From Lysobacteraceae bacterium (GTDB lineage Bacteria; Pseudomonadota; Gammaproteobacteria; Xanthomonadales; Rhodanobacteraceae): 37,719 bases of DNA. Shown here one piece after another: positions 8,590 to 17,399 of this stretch (position 1 is the first letter of the stretch; each line of letters starts with the position of its first letter). Below the pieces are notes generated by a model, which had not been told where the DNA came from, made no database searches, and worked only from the letters and a program-made list of their open reading frames with translations. Location of the stretch: the NCBI GenBank assembly GCA_018969845.1, contig JAGWXP010000004.1, positions 1 through 37,719 of the forward strand, written 5' to 3'. The translations under genes and the position numbers were made by a program.

Positions 8590-9525
8590 ATGAAAGCCCT
8601 GATCTGCGGTTCGCTCGCCTACGACACCATCATGGTGTTCCCGGACCAGTTCAAGAACCACATCCTGCCGGACAAGGTGCACATGCTCAATGTCGCCTTT
8701 CTGGTGCCGCGCATGCGCCGCGAGTTCGGCGGCTGCGCCGGCAATATCAGCTACAACCTGAAATTGCTCGGCGGACACCCGCTGCCGATGGGCACGGTCG
8801 GGCAGGATTTCGGCCCTTACCGCGAACACTTCACCCGCTGCGGCATCGATCTGTCGCAGGTGAAGACGATCGAGGATCTGTTCACCGCGCAGGCGTTCAT
8901 CACCACGGATCTGGACGATAACCAGATCACCGCGTTTCACCCCGGCGCGATGATGCGCAGCTTCGAGAACCACGTGCGCGACGTGCCCGACATCCGCTTC
9001 GGCATTGTCGGTCCGGACGGCCGCGAGGCGATGCTGCAGCACGCCGCCGAGTTCGCCGAGCGCGGCATCCCCTTCATTTTCGATCCCGGTCAGGCCCTGC
9101 CGCTGTTCAACGGCGAGGAATTCCGCGCCTTCATCGACAAGGCGCAGTACGTCACCGTCAACGATTACGAATCGAACCTGCTGCAGCGCGCGTCCGGCTG
9201 GAGCGAAAAGCAGATCGCCGAACGCGTGCATGCCTACATCGTTACACGCGGTCCGAAAGGCTCGCTGATCCACACCAGCAAGGAAACCATCGACATTCCG
9301 CCCGCGCACGAGCGCCGCGTGTCCGATCCCACCGGTTGCGGCGACGCCTATCGCGCCGGCCTCATTTTCGGCCTGATGCGCGGCATGGATCTGGCCACCT
9401 GCGGGCGCATGGCTTCGCTCATGGGCGCGCTGAAAGTCGAGCATCCCGGCACCCAGAACCAGCGCTTTACCTACGCCGAATTCGCCGACCAGTTCCGCCA
9501 GCAGTTCAGCTACGCGCTGGATTGA
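8590..9525 (+). CDS. PfkB-family carbohydrate kinase, probable adenosine kinase
   Basis: A 311-residue ribokinase-fold kinase. The N-terminal substrate segment GSLAYDTIM, the glycine pair GGCAGNISYNL (about residues 43-53), NDYESNLL (about 188) and the anion-hole/catalytic loop DPTGCGDAYRAG (about 245-256, Asp of GCGD as base) are all present. This subtype, with its GCGD loop and long PDQFKNHILPDK start, resembles the proteobacterial adenosine kinase studied in Xanthomonas; it would convert adenosine to AMP with ATP and so relieve AhcY of its product. The assignment from PfkB kinase to adenosine kinase is inference; another nucleoside or sugar is possible. I chose ATG 8590; a TTG at 8569 would add seven residues. 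It has its own upstream region, occupied by the palindromic repeats. Confidence 0.85.
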   Translation: MKALICGSLAYDTIMVFPDQFKNHILPDKVHMLNVAFLVPRMRREFGGCAGNISYNLKLLGGHPLPMGTVGQDFGPYREHFTRCGIDLSQVKTIEDLFTAQAFITTDLDDNQITAFHPGAMMRSFENHVRDVPDIRFGIVGPDGREAMLQHAAEFAERGIPFIFDPGQALPLFNGEEFRAFIDKAQYVTVNDYESNLLQRASGWSEKQIAERVHAYIVTRGPKGSLIHTSKETIDIPPAHERRVSDPTGCGDAYRAGLIFGLMRGMDLATCGRMASLMGALKVEHPGTQNQRFTYAEFADQFRQQFSYALD

Positions 9526-9639
9526 GTGCGCACGCTGTGGGTCGCTGCAGCGCCTGATTCCCGGATGTAGCGATGGACCCGGCTGGGCGTGATGGCCCGG
9601 GACGATGACGGCCCGTCAGATGCGCGCGGTGCAGTTCGC

Positions 9640-10023
9640 TCATGGCGCAGGATTCGCAAATGCTGCAATCTTCGCGATCTGTTCGGCGAAGGTCGCAGGA
9701 TCGATCGGTTTCTCGATGTAGCCGTTGCAGCCGGCGTCCAGCGCCCTTTCGCGGTCTCCCATCATCGCGTACGAGGTCACGGCAATGATCGGAATGTCGC
9801 GCAGTGCCTCAATGAGGCGCAAGGCGCTGGCCACGGCATACCCGTCCATCCGCGGCAACTGGATGTCGAGCAGGACGAGATCCGGCCGCAACTCGCGCGC
9901 CAGTTCGATCCCGCGCTCGCCGTCCTCGGCGGCCACGACGCGGTAGCCGTGGTATTCGAGCAGGAAGGTCGCCAGATAGCGGTTCTGCTCGTTGTCTTCG
10001 ATCAGTAAGGCGCTCTTTTTCAT
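9640..10023 (-). CDS. single-domain response regulator (receiver only)
   Basis: A 127-residue receiver domain with no output domain. Acidic pocket ED at residues 9-10, phospho-acceptor Asp 53 in LVLLDIQLPRMDG, Thr 83 in IIAVTSYA, and Lys 105 in YIEKPID. It resembles the DivK/CheY-type regulators often found with hybrid sensor kinases. Its ATG overlaps the stop of the kinase gene upstream in an ATGA, so the two are translationally coupled and almost surely partners. With no output, it must act by protein contact or as a phosphorelay step. Both genes run leftward, away from the second two-component unit at 12686. Confidence 0.93.
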   Translation of the reverse strand: MKKSALLIEDNEQNRYLATFLLEYHGYRVVAAEDGERGIELARELRPDLVLLDIQLPRMDGYAVASALRLIEALRDIPIIAVTSYAMMGDRERALDAGCNGYIEKPIDPATFAEQIAKIAAFANPAP

Positions 10024-12614
10024 GCCGGTCCGTGTGGGTCGTGGTTGGGAAGACAAACGCTGAACCGGCTGCCCCGGCCCCATTCGCTGCTGACGGTGAT
10101 TTCGCCGCCGAGAAGTTGCGCCAGACGCTGCGAAATCGCCAGCCCCAGACCAGTGCCTTCGCTGCGCCGCGACAGTGCGTCGTCGATCTGCTGGAACGGC
10201 TTGAACAGCCGCTCGATCGCCTCGGGACTGATGCCGATGCCGGTATCCGCGACGGTGATGCGCACGCCGCCTTGTTCCGGCCGCGAGCGGTCGCCGGCAC
10301 GCGGCGTACACGGCTCGATGGTCACGGTCACGCTGCCGGAATCGGTGAACTTGATCGCATTCGCGAGCAGATTGATCAGGATCTGTTCCGTGCGCCGGGC
10401 GTCGCTGCGCAACTCGCCGATGCCGGGCGCCACCGTGACCGTGAGCGCCAGGTGCTTCTTGTCGGCCGCGGGTCTGAGCGAGGCCACGGCTTTTTCGACG
10501 ACGGCGCGAAGGTCGAAAACCGCGAGGTGGATCACGAACTGCCCGGCCTCGATCTTCGACATGTCCAGCACGTCGTTGATCAGCTCGAGCAGATGCGCGG
10601 CGCTGTCTTTCACCATGCCCAGTTGCCGGGTCTGTTCCGCGGTCAGGGGGCCGGCCATGCCCATCAGCACGAGCCCGCTGAAGCCGAGGATGGAATTGAG
10701 CGGCGTGCGCAATTCGTGCGACATGGTGGCGAGAAACGCCGATTTGGTCTTCTCCGCCGATTCGGCCCTGACTAGGGCGGCGCGCAGCTCGCCGGTGCGC
10801 GCCGTCACGCGCTGTTCCAGGGATTCGTTCAGGTCGCGCAGCGCCTGCTCGGCGCGTTTGCGGTCGCTGATGTCGCGGAACATGCCCAGGATGTTGCCGT
10901 CCGGCGTCAGCGTGCCGCTGACGTCCGCAATCAGCGTAGAGCCGTCCTTGCGCCGGAAGACCCATTCGCGCTGGTAGTCGGCGCCGGCATTGATTTCGCG
11001 AAGCGCCGGCGCGATGTGTTCGCGTTGGGACGGCACCGCGATGTCGGCGGCCGAGCGGCCGAGCAGCTCGTCGCGCGTGTATCCGAGCATCTTGCAGATG
11101 GCGGGGTTGGCGTCCAGGTACACGCCCACCGGATCAGCCAGCACAATCCCCTCGGGCGCGCATTCGAACAATCGGCGATAGCGCTCATCGCTGAGCCGTT
11201 GCGCGGCTTGCGCCTCGATCCGTGCGGAAACATCGATACCTATGCAAACCACGCCCGGTGTCCCATCGAGTTCCGCGTTCTGCGCGGTGAAATAGTACGG
11301 CAGCGCGCGGCCATCCTTGGTGACGAATGCCGCCTCCAGCTTGGCGCAGACGCCGGCTGCCACCTCGGCGCGTTTCGCGGTCAGCTGTGGCTTGTCCGCC
11401 TCGCCGAAAAAATCCGTGATGTCCATTCGCGCGAGCTCGTCGGCGCTGTAGCCGGAGACCTGCTCGAATTGCAGGTTCCAGCGCAGCAGACGTCCGTTGC
11501 TGTCATGCACATGCAGGATTCCCGGCATGCTCTGCATCATCGCGTCCGTGAATTGCCGCTCGCGCCGCACTGCAATTTCCGACGTGCGCGCGGCGTGCTC
11601 GCGCGCGTGATCGTCGAGGCCGAAGCCGATGTCGCGGGCGGCTTCCTTGAGCAGGGCGATTTCACGTTTCTGGAAAAATCCGACGCGATTCGAGTAAACC
11701 GCCAAGGCGCCCCCGATCCTGCCGTTTTCGCGGATCGGGAATGCCGCGGCAGCGCGCAGGCCGTGACGCGCTTGGGCTTCGCGCCATGGCAGCATCGCCG
11801 GATCTTCCAGCACGTTGTTGCAGATGTAGGGTGCGCCACTGCGGAACGCCGTGCCGACCGGTCCGCGTCCTTCCGGTCGCTCGTCCGAGTAGACGCGTAT
11901 GCTGCGGACGTAGTCCTCGTCAGCGCCGCTGAGCGCCAGCGGAACGATACGCAGCGTTTCCGGCTCGTGCCAACCGATCCAGGCAAGGGTGAAGCCGGCG
12001 TGTTCGACCAGGATCCGGCAAATCTTGTCCAGTAGTTCATTGCGCGAGCGGACTCTGAAGATGGCCTGGTTGATTTGGCTCAAGGCGTTGAACAAGCGCG
12101 ACATCTGCGCCGCCTCGCGTTCGCGCCGCAGTTGCGCCGAGATGTCGCGCGCGATCGTGTAACAGCCAACGACCGTGCCGTGCGCGTCCTGGATCGGCGT
12201 CACCGCGATGGAAACCTCGACCAGCCGCCCATCCTTGGCGAGTCGGACCGTTTCGAACGGGTCGACCCGTTCGCCACGGTTGACTGCCTGCTGGATCCGG
12301 TCCTCTTCTTGCTGCCGGTCGGCGGGCACGATGCGGCGGATCGAGGCGCCGATCATCTCCTCGCGGCGGTAGCCGAACATTTCCTCGGCGCCCCGGTTCC
12401 AGCTCGTGACGATGCCGTGCATGTCCTTGCCGATGATTGCGTCGGGTGCGGACTCGATGAGCGCGGCGAGGCGCCTGGAATCGTGAGTATCCTTCGTGCC
12501 GAGTCTGCGTGCCACCGGCAATCCCGCGACGTGATCGTGGATTTGATGATACGCCGATCCTTCTGGCGTCGCCCGCTCCGGGGCGAATCCGCGCAGACTT
12601 ACGTAGGTAATCAT
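10020..12614 (-). CDS. PAS/GAF multi-sensor histidine kinase
   Basis: An 864-residue, soluble-looking histidine kinase. Domains in order (approximate residues): PAS 45-170 (SWNRGAEEMFGY), GAF 180-335, PAS 355-475 (RWNLQFEQVSGY), PAS 482-600 (DANPAICKMLGY), HisKA 630-700 with the phospho-acceptor His in MSHELRTPLNSILGF, and HATPase 740-855 with N box LLANAIKFTD, G1 DTGIGI and G2 GTGLGLAI. No transmembrane helix or signal peptide is seen, so it should sense a cytoplasmic cue. Its first PAS-GAF-PAS block is clearly homologous to that of the phosphodiesterase at 20418-24800. ATG 12614 was chosen; a GTG at 12638 is also in frame. It partners the receiver at 9640 and lies divergent to the kinase at 12686. 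Confidence 0.93.
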   Translation of the reverse strand: MITYVSLRGFAPERATPEGSAYHQIHDHVAGLPVARRLGTKDTHDSRRLAALIESAPDAIIGKDMHGIVTSWNRGAEEMFGYRREEMIGASIRRIVPADRQQEEDRIQQAVNRGERVDPFETVRLAKDGRLVEVSIAVTPIQDAHGTVVGCYTIARDISAQLRREREAAQMSRLFNALSQINQAIFRVRSRNELLDKICRILVEHAGFTLAWIGWHEPETLRIVPLALSGADEDYVRSIRVYSDERPEGRGPVGTAFRSGAPYICNNVLEDPAMLPWREAQARHGLRAAAAFPIRENGRIGGALAVYSNRVGFFQKREIALLKEAARDIGFGLDDHAREHAARTSEIAVRRERQFTDAMMQSMPGILHVHDSNGRLLRWNLQFEQVSGYSADELARMDITDFFGEADKPQLTAKRAEVAAGVCAKLEAAFVTKDGRALPYYFTAQNAELDGTPGVVCIGIDVSARIEAQAAQRLSDERYRRLFECAPEGIVLADPVGVYLDANPAICKMLGYTRDELLGRSAADIAVPSQREHIAPALREINAGADYQREWVFRRKDGSTLIADVSGTLTPDGNILGMFRDISDRKRAEQALRDLNESLEQRVTARTGELRAALVRAESAEKTKSAFLATMSHELRTPLNSILGFSGLVLMGMAGPLTAEQTRQLGMVKDSAAHLLELINDVLDMSKIEAGQFVIHLAVFDLRAVVEKAVASLRPAADKKHLALTVTVAPGIGELRSDARRTEQILINLLANAIKFTDSGSVTVTIEPCTPRAGDRSRPEQGGVRITVADTGIGISPEAIERLFKPFQQIDDALSRRSEGTGLGLAISQRLAQLLGGEITVSSEWGRGSRFSVCLPNHDPHGPA

Positions 12615-12685
12615 GCGGATTGTGCGGGCATCGCGCACTACCTAGCATGCCTGCCATCGCCAGTAGCTTCCCGCAGGTGATCGGA

Positions 12686-14059
12686 ATGAAAGCGACCCAG
12701 GTCTTGACCCATGCGGCAACCGCGACGGCCGAATCGCCTTCGACCCCGCGGCCGGCGCGAAGCCGCGACCGCAACGAGCCGGGCATCGTGTCCCGCCTGC
12801 AGTCGCTGCGCATGAACGCACCGGACCGTGACATGGTTTGCTGCCTGCGGGATTTCGTCGGCGCGTCGTCCATGGCGGCCCTGGTGTTCGAGGCCGACGA
12901 GCGCGTGATCTACGCCAATCGCGCGGCGCAGAACTTCGCCAGCGTGTTGAATCCGGAAAATCCGCAACGGGATCTGCGCTGCGTGCGCGACTGGCATCCC
13001 GGCCTGCTGCCCGCCGAGGCGATGCCGGCGTGCCGGGAGTACGGAACCTGGACGGGAGAGGTTGCGCTCGACGGCGCCGGGGAACGGCAGTGTGTACTGC
13101 TCGTGCAGGTGTCGTGCCTGGGTCCGGATCGCGGTGCGCCCTACGGACTTTCGCTGCGCGACATCACGGCCGATTACGCGCGCGAGGCGGAGCTGCACCA
13201 GCGCAACATCGATCTGGAAGTCGCCTACGGGCGTCTGAAAGGCGCGCAGGAACAGGTCATTCAGAGCGAAAAGCTCGCTTCGATCGGCCAGCTCGCCGCC
13301 GGTGTGGCGCACGAGATCAACAACCCGATCGGCTACGTCAAGTCGAACCTGAATTCGCTGCGGCAGTACATCGGCCAGTTGCTCGCGGCGATGCAAGCGT
13401 ACGCGGCGGCGGCGTCCGATCCCGGCGACGCGGCGGCGGCCGCCCGGGTCGAACAGGTGCGCCGCGAGTGCGACCTGGAATTTCTCGTCACCGACGTGCG
13501 CCAGTTGCTGGAAGAATCGCGCGACGGCATCGACCGCGTTTGCAAGATCGTCAGCGACCTGAAGGATTTCTCCCGTCGCGACAATCTGGACGACTGGGTG
13601 CAGGCCGACGTGCACGAGGGCATCGAGTCCACCCTGAACATCGTCTGGAACGAACTCAAATACAAGGCGCAGGTGGTCAGGACATTCGGCGAGTTGCCGC
13701 CGATCGAATGCCTGCCGTCCGAGCTCAACCAGGTGTTCATGAACATGTTCATCAATGCCGGTCAGGCGATCAGGACGAAGGGCTTGATCACCGTCAGCAC
13801 CGAGCGCTGCGGCGACAAGGTCCGCATCTGCATCGGCGACGATGGCGATGGCATTCCCGCGGATCTGCTGCCGCGCATATTCGATCCCTTTTTCACGACC
13901 AAGCCGGTTGGCGAGGGTACCGGTCTGGGCCTGGCGATTTCCTATGGCATCGTGACCAAGCACCACGGTACGATTCAGGTGACCAGCGCGCCGGGGCAGG
14001 GCACGATGTTCCAGATCGAACTGCCCATCCACCAGTCCGGCTCACCGGGCAAGGAGTAG
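12686..14059 (+). CDS. PAS histidine kinase, NtrB/ZraS-like catalytic core
   Basis: A 457-residue kinase. After a basic, disordered start comes a PAS-like domain (about residues 55-165), a coiled coil (EAELHQRNIDLEVAYGRLKGAQ), then HisKA with the H-box AGVAHEINNPIGY (about 215), a long helical insert rich in Ala, and an HATPase with FINAGQAI, DDGDGIP and IFDPFFTTKPVGEGTGLGLAI. The catalytic region is of the type that keeps long-lived kinases with FTTKP loops. ATG 12686 has an AGGTGA ribosome site five bases before it (12675-12680); in-frame starts at 12647 and TTG 12620 lack one. It is followed after five bases by a receiver gene with its own AAGGAG site. No membrane segment is visible. Confidence 0.9.
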   Translation: MKATQVLTHAATATAESPSTPRPARSRDRNEPGIVSRLQSLRMNAPDRDMVCCLRDFVGASSMAALVFEADERVIYANRAAQNFASVLNPENPQRDLRCVRDWHPGLLPAEAMPACREYGTWTGEVALDGAGERQCVLLVQVSCLGPDRGAPYGLSLRDITADYAREAELHQRNIDLEVAYGRLKGAQEQVIQSEKLASIGQLAAGVAHEINNPIGYVKSNLNSLRQYIGQLLAAMQAYAAAASDPGDAAAAARVEQVRRECDLEFLVTDVRQLLEESRDGIDRVCKIVSDLKDFSRRDNLDDWVQADVHEGIESTLNIVWNELKYKAQVVRTFGELPPIECLPSELNQVFMNMFINAGQAIRTKGLITVSTERCGDKVRICIGDDGDGIPADLLPRIFDPFFTTKPVGEGTGLGLAISYGIVTKHHGTIQVTSAPGQGTMFQIELPIHQSGSPGKE

Positions 14060-14064
14060 ATCCC

Positions 14065-14604
14065 ATGTATCGCGTACTGCTCGTCGACGACGAACCGAAC
14101 ATCCTCAACGCGCTGCGGCGCAGCCTGGCCTCGATCGATGCCGGCCGCCTGGATGGCGAAGCATTGAAGCTCGACCTGTTCACATCGCCGGAAGCGGCGA
14201 TCGAGCGTTGCGATGAAGCCGAATTCGATCTGATCATCTCCGACTACCGCATGCCGTCGATGAACGGGGTGGATTTTCTCATCCGGCTCATGGATACCCA
14301 GCCGAACGTCCCGCGCGTGATCATCTCCGGCTACGCCGATCGCGATGCGATCATCGCCGCGGTCAACGAGGCGCAATTGACCCGGTTCATCCAGAAACCC
14401 TGGGACGACGGCAAATTGCAGAGCGCCGTGATCTCGATTCTGGCAAACGCCAATCGGCGCAGCGCGGTGACGCCGGGAATGCAGCGCGAGGTCGGTCGCG
14501 AAGGGCAGCTGCAGCGGCTCGAAACCGAGTGCCCCGGGATCACGTACGTGGAGCGCGCCGAGGACGGCGGCATCGTGATCGAGCTGGAAGACGCGGAAAT
14601 CTGA
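14065..14604 (+). CDS. response regulator with short C-terminal extension
   Basis: A 179-residue protein: a receiver at 1-125 (acidic pair DDE at 8-10, phospho-acceptor Asp 60 in LIISDYRMPSMNG, Ser 88 in VIISGYAD, Lys 111 in FIQKPWDD) and about 50 residues without a recognised domain, ending in an acidic segment (GGIVIELEDAEI). The SDYRMP, SGYADRD and RFIQKPWDD strings mark the RpfG-like receiver group that is usually joined to HD-GYP or EAL outputs. Here there is no such output. The receiver at the end of the phosphodiesterase at 20418 belongs to the same group. It is tightly coupled to the kinase before it (AAGGAG at 14051-14056 lies within the end of that gene), so the pair is one unit. 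Confidence 0.92.
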   Translation: MYRVLLVDDEPNILNALRRSLASIDAGRLDGEALKLDLFTSPEAAIERCDEAEFDLIISDYRMPSMNGVDFLIRLMDTQPNVPRVIISGYADRDAIIAAVNEAQLTRFIQKPWDDGKLQSAVISILANANRRSAVTPGMQREVGREGQLQRLETECPGITYVERAEDGGIVIELEDAEI

Positions 14605-14646
14605 CGCTGCGAATGCACGCCCGTGCCGGGCGCTGCGGGCAGCCGG

Positions 14647-15384
14647 CTAGGTTCCCAGCGCGAACGGGGTGAAGTTCGTGCCGCGGTCGTAGTAATCCTC
14701 GTTCTCGGCGCGCTTGAGCGCGGCGACGACGCGGTAGGTCAGCGGCGTGGCAAGGACCTCCCACAGCACCTTGAGTATGTAATTCGACACCAGCACGGTG
14801 AATACGAGTTTCGTGTCCCACACGCCGAGGAAGGCGGTCGGATAGAACACCAGCGAATCCACGCCTTCGCCGCAGATGGTCGAGCCGATGATGCGCGACC
14901 ACAGCGCATTGCCATTCGTCCACAATTTCATTTTTGCCAAAGTGTACGAATTGACGAACTCGCCGCAGAAGAACGCGGTGATCGAGGCCAGCACGATGCG
15001 CGGAGTCTGGCCGAAAATCGATTCGTACGCCGCCTGTTCGTGCCAGTCCGCTGCGGGCGGCAGTTTCACGACCACCGTGGCCATGATCGAAGCGAACACC
15101 AGCGCGGTCAGACCCGACCAGATCACGCGCCGCGCGCGGGCGTAGCCGTAGACCTCGGTGAGGATGTCGCCGAAGATGTAGGAGATCGGAAAGAACAGCA
15201 CGCCGGCGCCGAAGGTGAATTCGCCGATCAGCGGCAGATGCACCTGCGCCACTTTCGCCGGGCCGATCAGGTTCGAGCACAGCAGCACGCAAACGAACGC
15301 GCCGAGGATGAAATCGTAATAACGGTAGCTGCGCGGCGGGACGGCGTGCATGGGCGGATCCGGAAAACGCGAAGCCCCTAGCAT
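14647..15384 (-). CDS. yhhQ: queuosine precursor transporter YhhQ family (VUT/DUF165)
   Basis: A 245-residue inner-membrane protein with six or seven hydrophobic segments, starting YDFILGAFVCVLLCSNLIG and including FGAGVLFFPISYIFGDILTEVYGY and ASITAFFCGEFVNSY, which are signatures of the vitamin uptake transporter family. In E. coli YhhQ imports the 7-deazaguanine precursors preQ0 and preQ1 for tRNA queuosine synthesis; the same role is inferred here. Two starts are possible: ATG 15384 and ATG 15351 (12 residues shorter, starting MHAVPPRS); neither has a good ribosome site, and the shorter fits the family length better. It is convergent with the response regulator at 14065 and follows the OsmC gene on the same strand. 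No que genes lie nearby. Confidence 0.88.
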   Translation of the reverse strand: MLGASRFPDPPMHAVPPRSYRYYDFILGAFVCVLLCSNLIGPAKVAQVHLPLIGEFTFGAGVLFFPISYIFGDILTEVYGYARARRVIWSGLTALVFASIMATVVVKLPPAADWHEQAAYESIFGQTPRIVLASITAFFCGEFVNSYTLAKMKLWTNGNALWSRIIGSTICGEGVDSLVFYPTAFLGVWDTKLVFTVLVSNYILKVLWEVLATPLTYRVVAALKRAENEDYYDRGTNFTPFALGT

Positions 15385-15411
15385 GCCCGGCGGCGTTGCT
15401 TTTCGCCAGCC

Positions 15412-15873
15412 TCAGCGTGCCTGGATGCGGATTTTCGTCTTCACCGAATTGGCCAGGAAACAGCGCTCGTGCGCGGCATGATGCAGCGCGTCGAGCTGTT
15501 CGCGCGTGGCGGCGTGCGCGGGGTCGAACGTCGCATGCGGGCGCAGGACGATTTCCGCGATCATCGATTTGCCCGGCGCGATTTCGCGCATCATGCCGAC
15601 GGCTTCGTCTTCGTAGCTGTCGACGACAAAGCCCTTGGCCGAAGCCAGCGCCAGGAACCAGAGCATGTGGCAGCTCGCCAGCGCGGCGACGAAAGCTTCC
15701 TCGGGATCGACCGCGGCCGCATCGGACCAGGGCGCCGGCACGATGTCCGGCGAGGCCGAGGCGTGTACCGTGGCGCCGCCGTCGAAGTGCCAGACATGGG
15801 TGCGCGCATAATGACCCTTGCCGAACGCCGCGGTGCCGCGCCGCCAGTGGATGCTCGCAAGATGTTCGCTCAT
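15412..15873 (-). CDS. OsmC/Ohr family peroxide-reducing protein
   Basis: A 153-residue OsmC-like protein, a family that reduces organic hydroperoxides with a pair of redox cysteines. The first Cys lies in ALASCHMLWFLALA (near residue 79), in the buried helix, and the second in HERCFLANSVKTKI near the C-terminus, both as expected. Other family marks are DPEEAFVAALASC and the conserved N-terminal strand HWRRG. The start MSEHLAS at 15873 was preferred over the upstream frame beginning MAISSAMTH, whose extra 20 residues have no match to the fold. It runs in the same direction as the YhhQ gene, 28 bases before it, and is divergent from the thioredoxin-like gene, 58 bases away. Physiological substrate is unknown. 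Confidence 0.9.
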   Translation of the reverse strand: MSEHLASIHWRRGTAAFGKGHYARTHVWHFDGGATVHASASPDIVPAPWSDAAAVDPEEAFVAALASCHMLWFLALASAKGFVVDSYEDEAVGMMREIAPGKSMIAEIVLRPHATFDPAHAATREQLDALHHAAHERCFLANSVKTKIRIQAR

Positions 15874-15931
15874 GGCGTAAGGTTTCCGCGCTGCGACCGG
15901 TCGATTGTGCGTCATTGCCGAGGAGATCGCC

Positions 15932-16423
15932 ATGCGCCCGGGTCTTCGTATCTACGCGTTATTCCTGTGCCTGCTCGCCGCTCCGGCGCTCGCCTCCACG
16001 CACGCGCTGGCCTGGCAGGGCAAGGGCGCGGACGGCCACGAAATCCGCTTCGACCCACAGCACCTGCAGCATCCGGCGCTGCTGCTGTTCTGGGCGACCT
16101 GGTGTCCGTACTGCGAGGCGCTGATGCCGTATCTGCAAGATGTATACAATGCCGCAGGCCGGAACCGGCTCGACGTGTTCGCGATCGACATCAAGGACGA
16201 CGGCCATCCCGCGGCAACCCTGCGCGAGCGTCATCTGACTTTCACCCTGGTCCGCGACGGCGACGCGATCGCCGATGCCTATGGCGTGGAAGGCACGCCC
16301 GGCGTGTTCCTGGTCGATGCCAAGGGCGACATCATTTACCGGCGCGATGGCGGCGGCGAGCCAGCCAAGGTCGAGGCGGCGTTGCGCGCCAGGCTGCATT
16401 TGGGCAAGGCGCGTCGCCGCTGA
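15932..16423 (+). CDS. secreted thioredoxin-like (TlpA/ResA-type) protein
   Basis: A 163-residue protein with a cleavable signal peptide (MRPGLRIYALFLCLLAAPALA, cleavage after about residue 21), so it acts in the periplasm or is tethered there. The thioredoxin fold has its active site at Cys 58-Pro-Tyr-Cys 61 in FWATWCPYC and the cis-proline loop in VEGTPGVFLV. The family reduces disulfides, for example in cytochrome c maturation, but no ccm gene is close. ATG 15932 has a good ribosome site GAGGAG at 15920-15925; the longer frame from 15905 overlaps the divergent OsmC promoter. The short size and basic C-terminus (GKARRR) are normal for the group. Convergent with the Usp gene, 13 bases from its stop. 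Confidence 0.9.
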   Translation: MRPGLRIYALFLCLLAAPALASTHALAWQGKGADGHEIRFDPQHLQHPALLLFWATWCPYCEALMPYLQDVYNAAGRNRLDVFAIDIKDDGHPAATLRERHLTFTLVRDGDAIADAYGVEGTPGVFLVDAKGDIIYRRDGGGEPAKVEAALRARLHLGKARRR

Positions 16424-16436
16424 GACCGGCTCGATC

Positions 16437-17261
16437 TCAGTGCGCGACCAGTAACGGCAGGTCGCTGTTCTGGAACAGATGCCGCGTTGCGCCGCCGAGC
16501 ACCAGTTGCGCGATGCGCGAATGGCCCCAGGCGCCCATCACGATCAGATCCGCCTGCATGCTGCGCGCTTCGGCGAGAATGGCCGCGCCGTAGTCGCCCT
16601 TCGGCGTGAATTCGCGCACGAGCGCGCGCACGCCGTGACGTTGCAACCAATGCGCCAGATCCAGCCGCGGCAGGTGACGTGCGCCGAGGTCGTCGTCCTG
16701 CGCCGCGCCGTCGAGCACCACGACCTGCGCGGCGCGGGCAAGAACCGGCAGTGCGCCGCGGACCGCCAGCATCGCTTCGCGACTGTGATTCCAGGCGACG
16801 AGCACACGCTCGCCCAGCGTGGTCAGCTTCGCCGATTCCGGCACCACCAGCACGGGCACGCCGGCGCCGAACACGGTACGCGACACCGTGCCCCAGCCGG
16901 TCGGTGCGTCGGGATTGAGCGTTGGCCGTTCGGCGACGACGAAATCGCACCAGCGCGCGCAGTGGCACAGCGCTTCGACTGCTTCGCCCTGCGCGACCAG
17001 CCATTCGCCGTGGCCGCCGTGTGCGACGAGCAGATCGCGCCACCAGGTGCCCTGCGTTTGCGCCTCGGCATACAGGCGGTCGGCTTCGTGGACCTGGAAC
17101 ACCACGGTCTCCGGCGTGCTGAACGCCACCGCGCCGAGCGGCGCGACATAGAGTCCGTACAAATAGGCATCCAGGCGCTGCGCCAGCGCGAAGGCGGCGC
17201 GTGCGGCAAGCGGCTCGCCGCGGGTTTCGCGCACGTGGACGAGTATGTCGAATGCGGACAT
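16437..17261 (-). CDS. universal stress protein, tandem Usp domains
   Basis: A 274-residue protein made of two Usp domains. The second (about 145-274) ends in VMGAWGHSRIAQLVLGGATRHLF followed by LPLLVAH, close to the nucleotide-binding G-2X-G-9X-G pattern of ATP-binding Usps, though Gly replaces the usual Ser after the last Gly. The first domain (1-140) keeps the fold (ILVHVRETRG; SRTVFGAGVPVLVVPE) with a more degenerate loop. Tandem Usps of this size are common in Proteobacteria and often respond to low oxygen or starvation; the function here is not known. ATG 17261 has AGGAGAG seven bases upstream. A possible sigma70 promoter on the minus strand (TTGCGT, 18 bases, GATAAA, at about 17317-17288) lies 30 bases before it. 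Confidence 0.88.
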   Translation of the reverse strand: MSAFDILVHVRETRGEPLAARAAFALAQRLDAYLYGLYVAPLGAVAFSTPETVVFQVHEADRLYAEAQTQGTWWRDLLVAHGGHGEWLVAQGEAVEALCHCARWCDFVVAERPTLNPDAPTGWGTVSRTVFGAGVPVLVVPESAKLTTLGERVLVAWNHSREAMLAVRGALPVLARAAQVVVLDGAAQDDDLGARHLPRLDLAHWLQRHGVRALVREFTPKGDYGAAILAEARSMQADLIVMGAWGHSRIAQLVLGGATRHLFQNSDLPLLVAH

Positions 17262-17399
17262 CGGCGGCTCTCCTAGTTGCGTCTTTATCGCTAGCTTAAC
17301 GCGGAGCACGCAAAAGTTCCGCTATCGGCGCGCGCGTTGTTGTGCGTTCAGGCCGCTTGCGCCAGACTCGCCACCGGTTCAATTACAAGGAGAATCGAT

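Noticed and set aside
12070-12083. FNR-like sequence TTGATTTGGCTCAA
   Set aside because: It lies inside the coding region of the histidine kinase, has a mismatch in one arm, and recurs in changed form at the equivalent place of the paralogous phosphodiesterase (about 23897), so it reflects the protein sequence LSQINQ/LSQVNQ.
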